Of a stretch of DNA of 64,000 bases, positions 63,983-64,000 are shown piece after piece. The stretch spans positions 33,715 through 97,714 of the forward strand of contig NZ_JH378879.1 in the NCBI RefSeq assembly GCF_000235485.1. Direction: 5' to 3'. Position numbers and translations under genes: made by a program. The DNA comes from Streptococcus sp. oral taxon 058 str. F0407 (GTDB lineage Bacteria; Bacillota; Bacilli; Lactobacillales; Streptococcaceae). The notes beneath the pieces are model-generated. The model searched no databases and was not told the origin of the DNA. It saw only the letters and a list, made by a program, of their open reading frames with translations. How positions within the stretch are numbered: position 1 is the first letter of the stretch; each line of letters starts with the position of its first letter.

Positions 63983-64000
63983 AGAAAGAGTTGAAAAACT

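Overview
The window is chromosomal DNA of a mitis-group Streptococcus, closest in gene content and gene order to S. mitis, S. oralis and S. pneumoniae. The support is YSIRK/LPXTG surface proteins, the endoD-pgk-FUSC-glnRA order, hrcA-grpE-dnaK-dnaJ, ecsAB-ccrZ-trmB-rimP-nusA-infB-rbfA, a valine T-box near valS, a BOX element, a combox-driven ssbB, and CIRCE-controlled groESL. Blocks that lie far apart in S. pneumoniae (such as murI-scpAB-rluB, endoD-pgk-glnA and groESL-recX) sit together here, so this is a rearranged relative rather than a pneumococcus. No rRNA, tRNA, IS element, prophage or CRISPR array was seen.

Layout. 1-909: 5' end of a surface GH95 fucosidase on the minus strand. 1.2-8.9 kb: yneF, then a tightly overlapped run murI-rdgB-phosphoesterase-CBS protein-xerD-like-scpA-scpB-rluB-yidD, then pepA and a bacteriocin-immunity-like gene. 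9-10.6 kb: Na/Pi cotransporter (minus). 11-15.8 kb: cell-wall-anchored endo-beta-N-acetylglucosaminidase (GH85). 16-19.7 kb: pgk, a FUSC-type membrane protein and glnRA. 19.8-21.2 kb: PadR regulator with two DUF2812 membrane proteins. 21.2-27.5 kb: HrcA-regulated chaperones. 27.5-31 kb: small hypotheticals, HIT protein and EcsAB. 30.8-38 kb: ccrZ-trmB, then rimP-nusA-rnpM-ylxQ-infB-rbfA. 38-40.5 kb: BOX element and DUF1858/DUF438/DUF1912/HhH proteins. 40.5-47.9 kb: a valine T-box whose natural client valS has been pushed about 4.5 kb downstream by accessory genes (EcsC-like, TPR-like/HhH, RhuM), with a decayed copy of the valS 5' end left behind. 48-53.6 kb: an AT-rich three-gene cassette. 53.8-64 kb: rpoE, a B3/B4 protein, small redox and tRNA-binding genes, ssbB, groESL, queH, ntdp, recX and rlmD.

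The most interesting part is the cassette at 47,961-53,647: a C5-cytosine DNA methyltransferase with a long unexplained C-terminal extension, a ParB-fold protein, and one polypeptide joining a PLD-type nuclease domain to an SNF2-type helicase. I infer an ATP-dependent restriction or phage-defence system related in logic to NgoAVII/CglI and DISARM, but with a composition I cannot match to a named system.

Regulation visible in the sequence: two CIRCE operators before hrcA and one before groES; a GlnR operator before glnRA; cre-like sites buried in leader hairpins of both surface glycosidase genes; a combox before ssbB; a palindromic operator before padR; and a T-box. Several promoters place the start site on the initiation codon (recX, rlmD and the DUF4651 gene), which predicts leaderless mRNAs.
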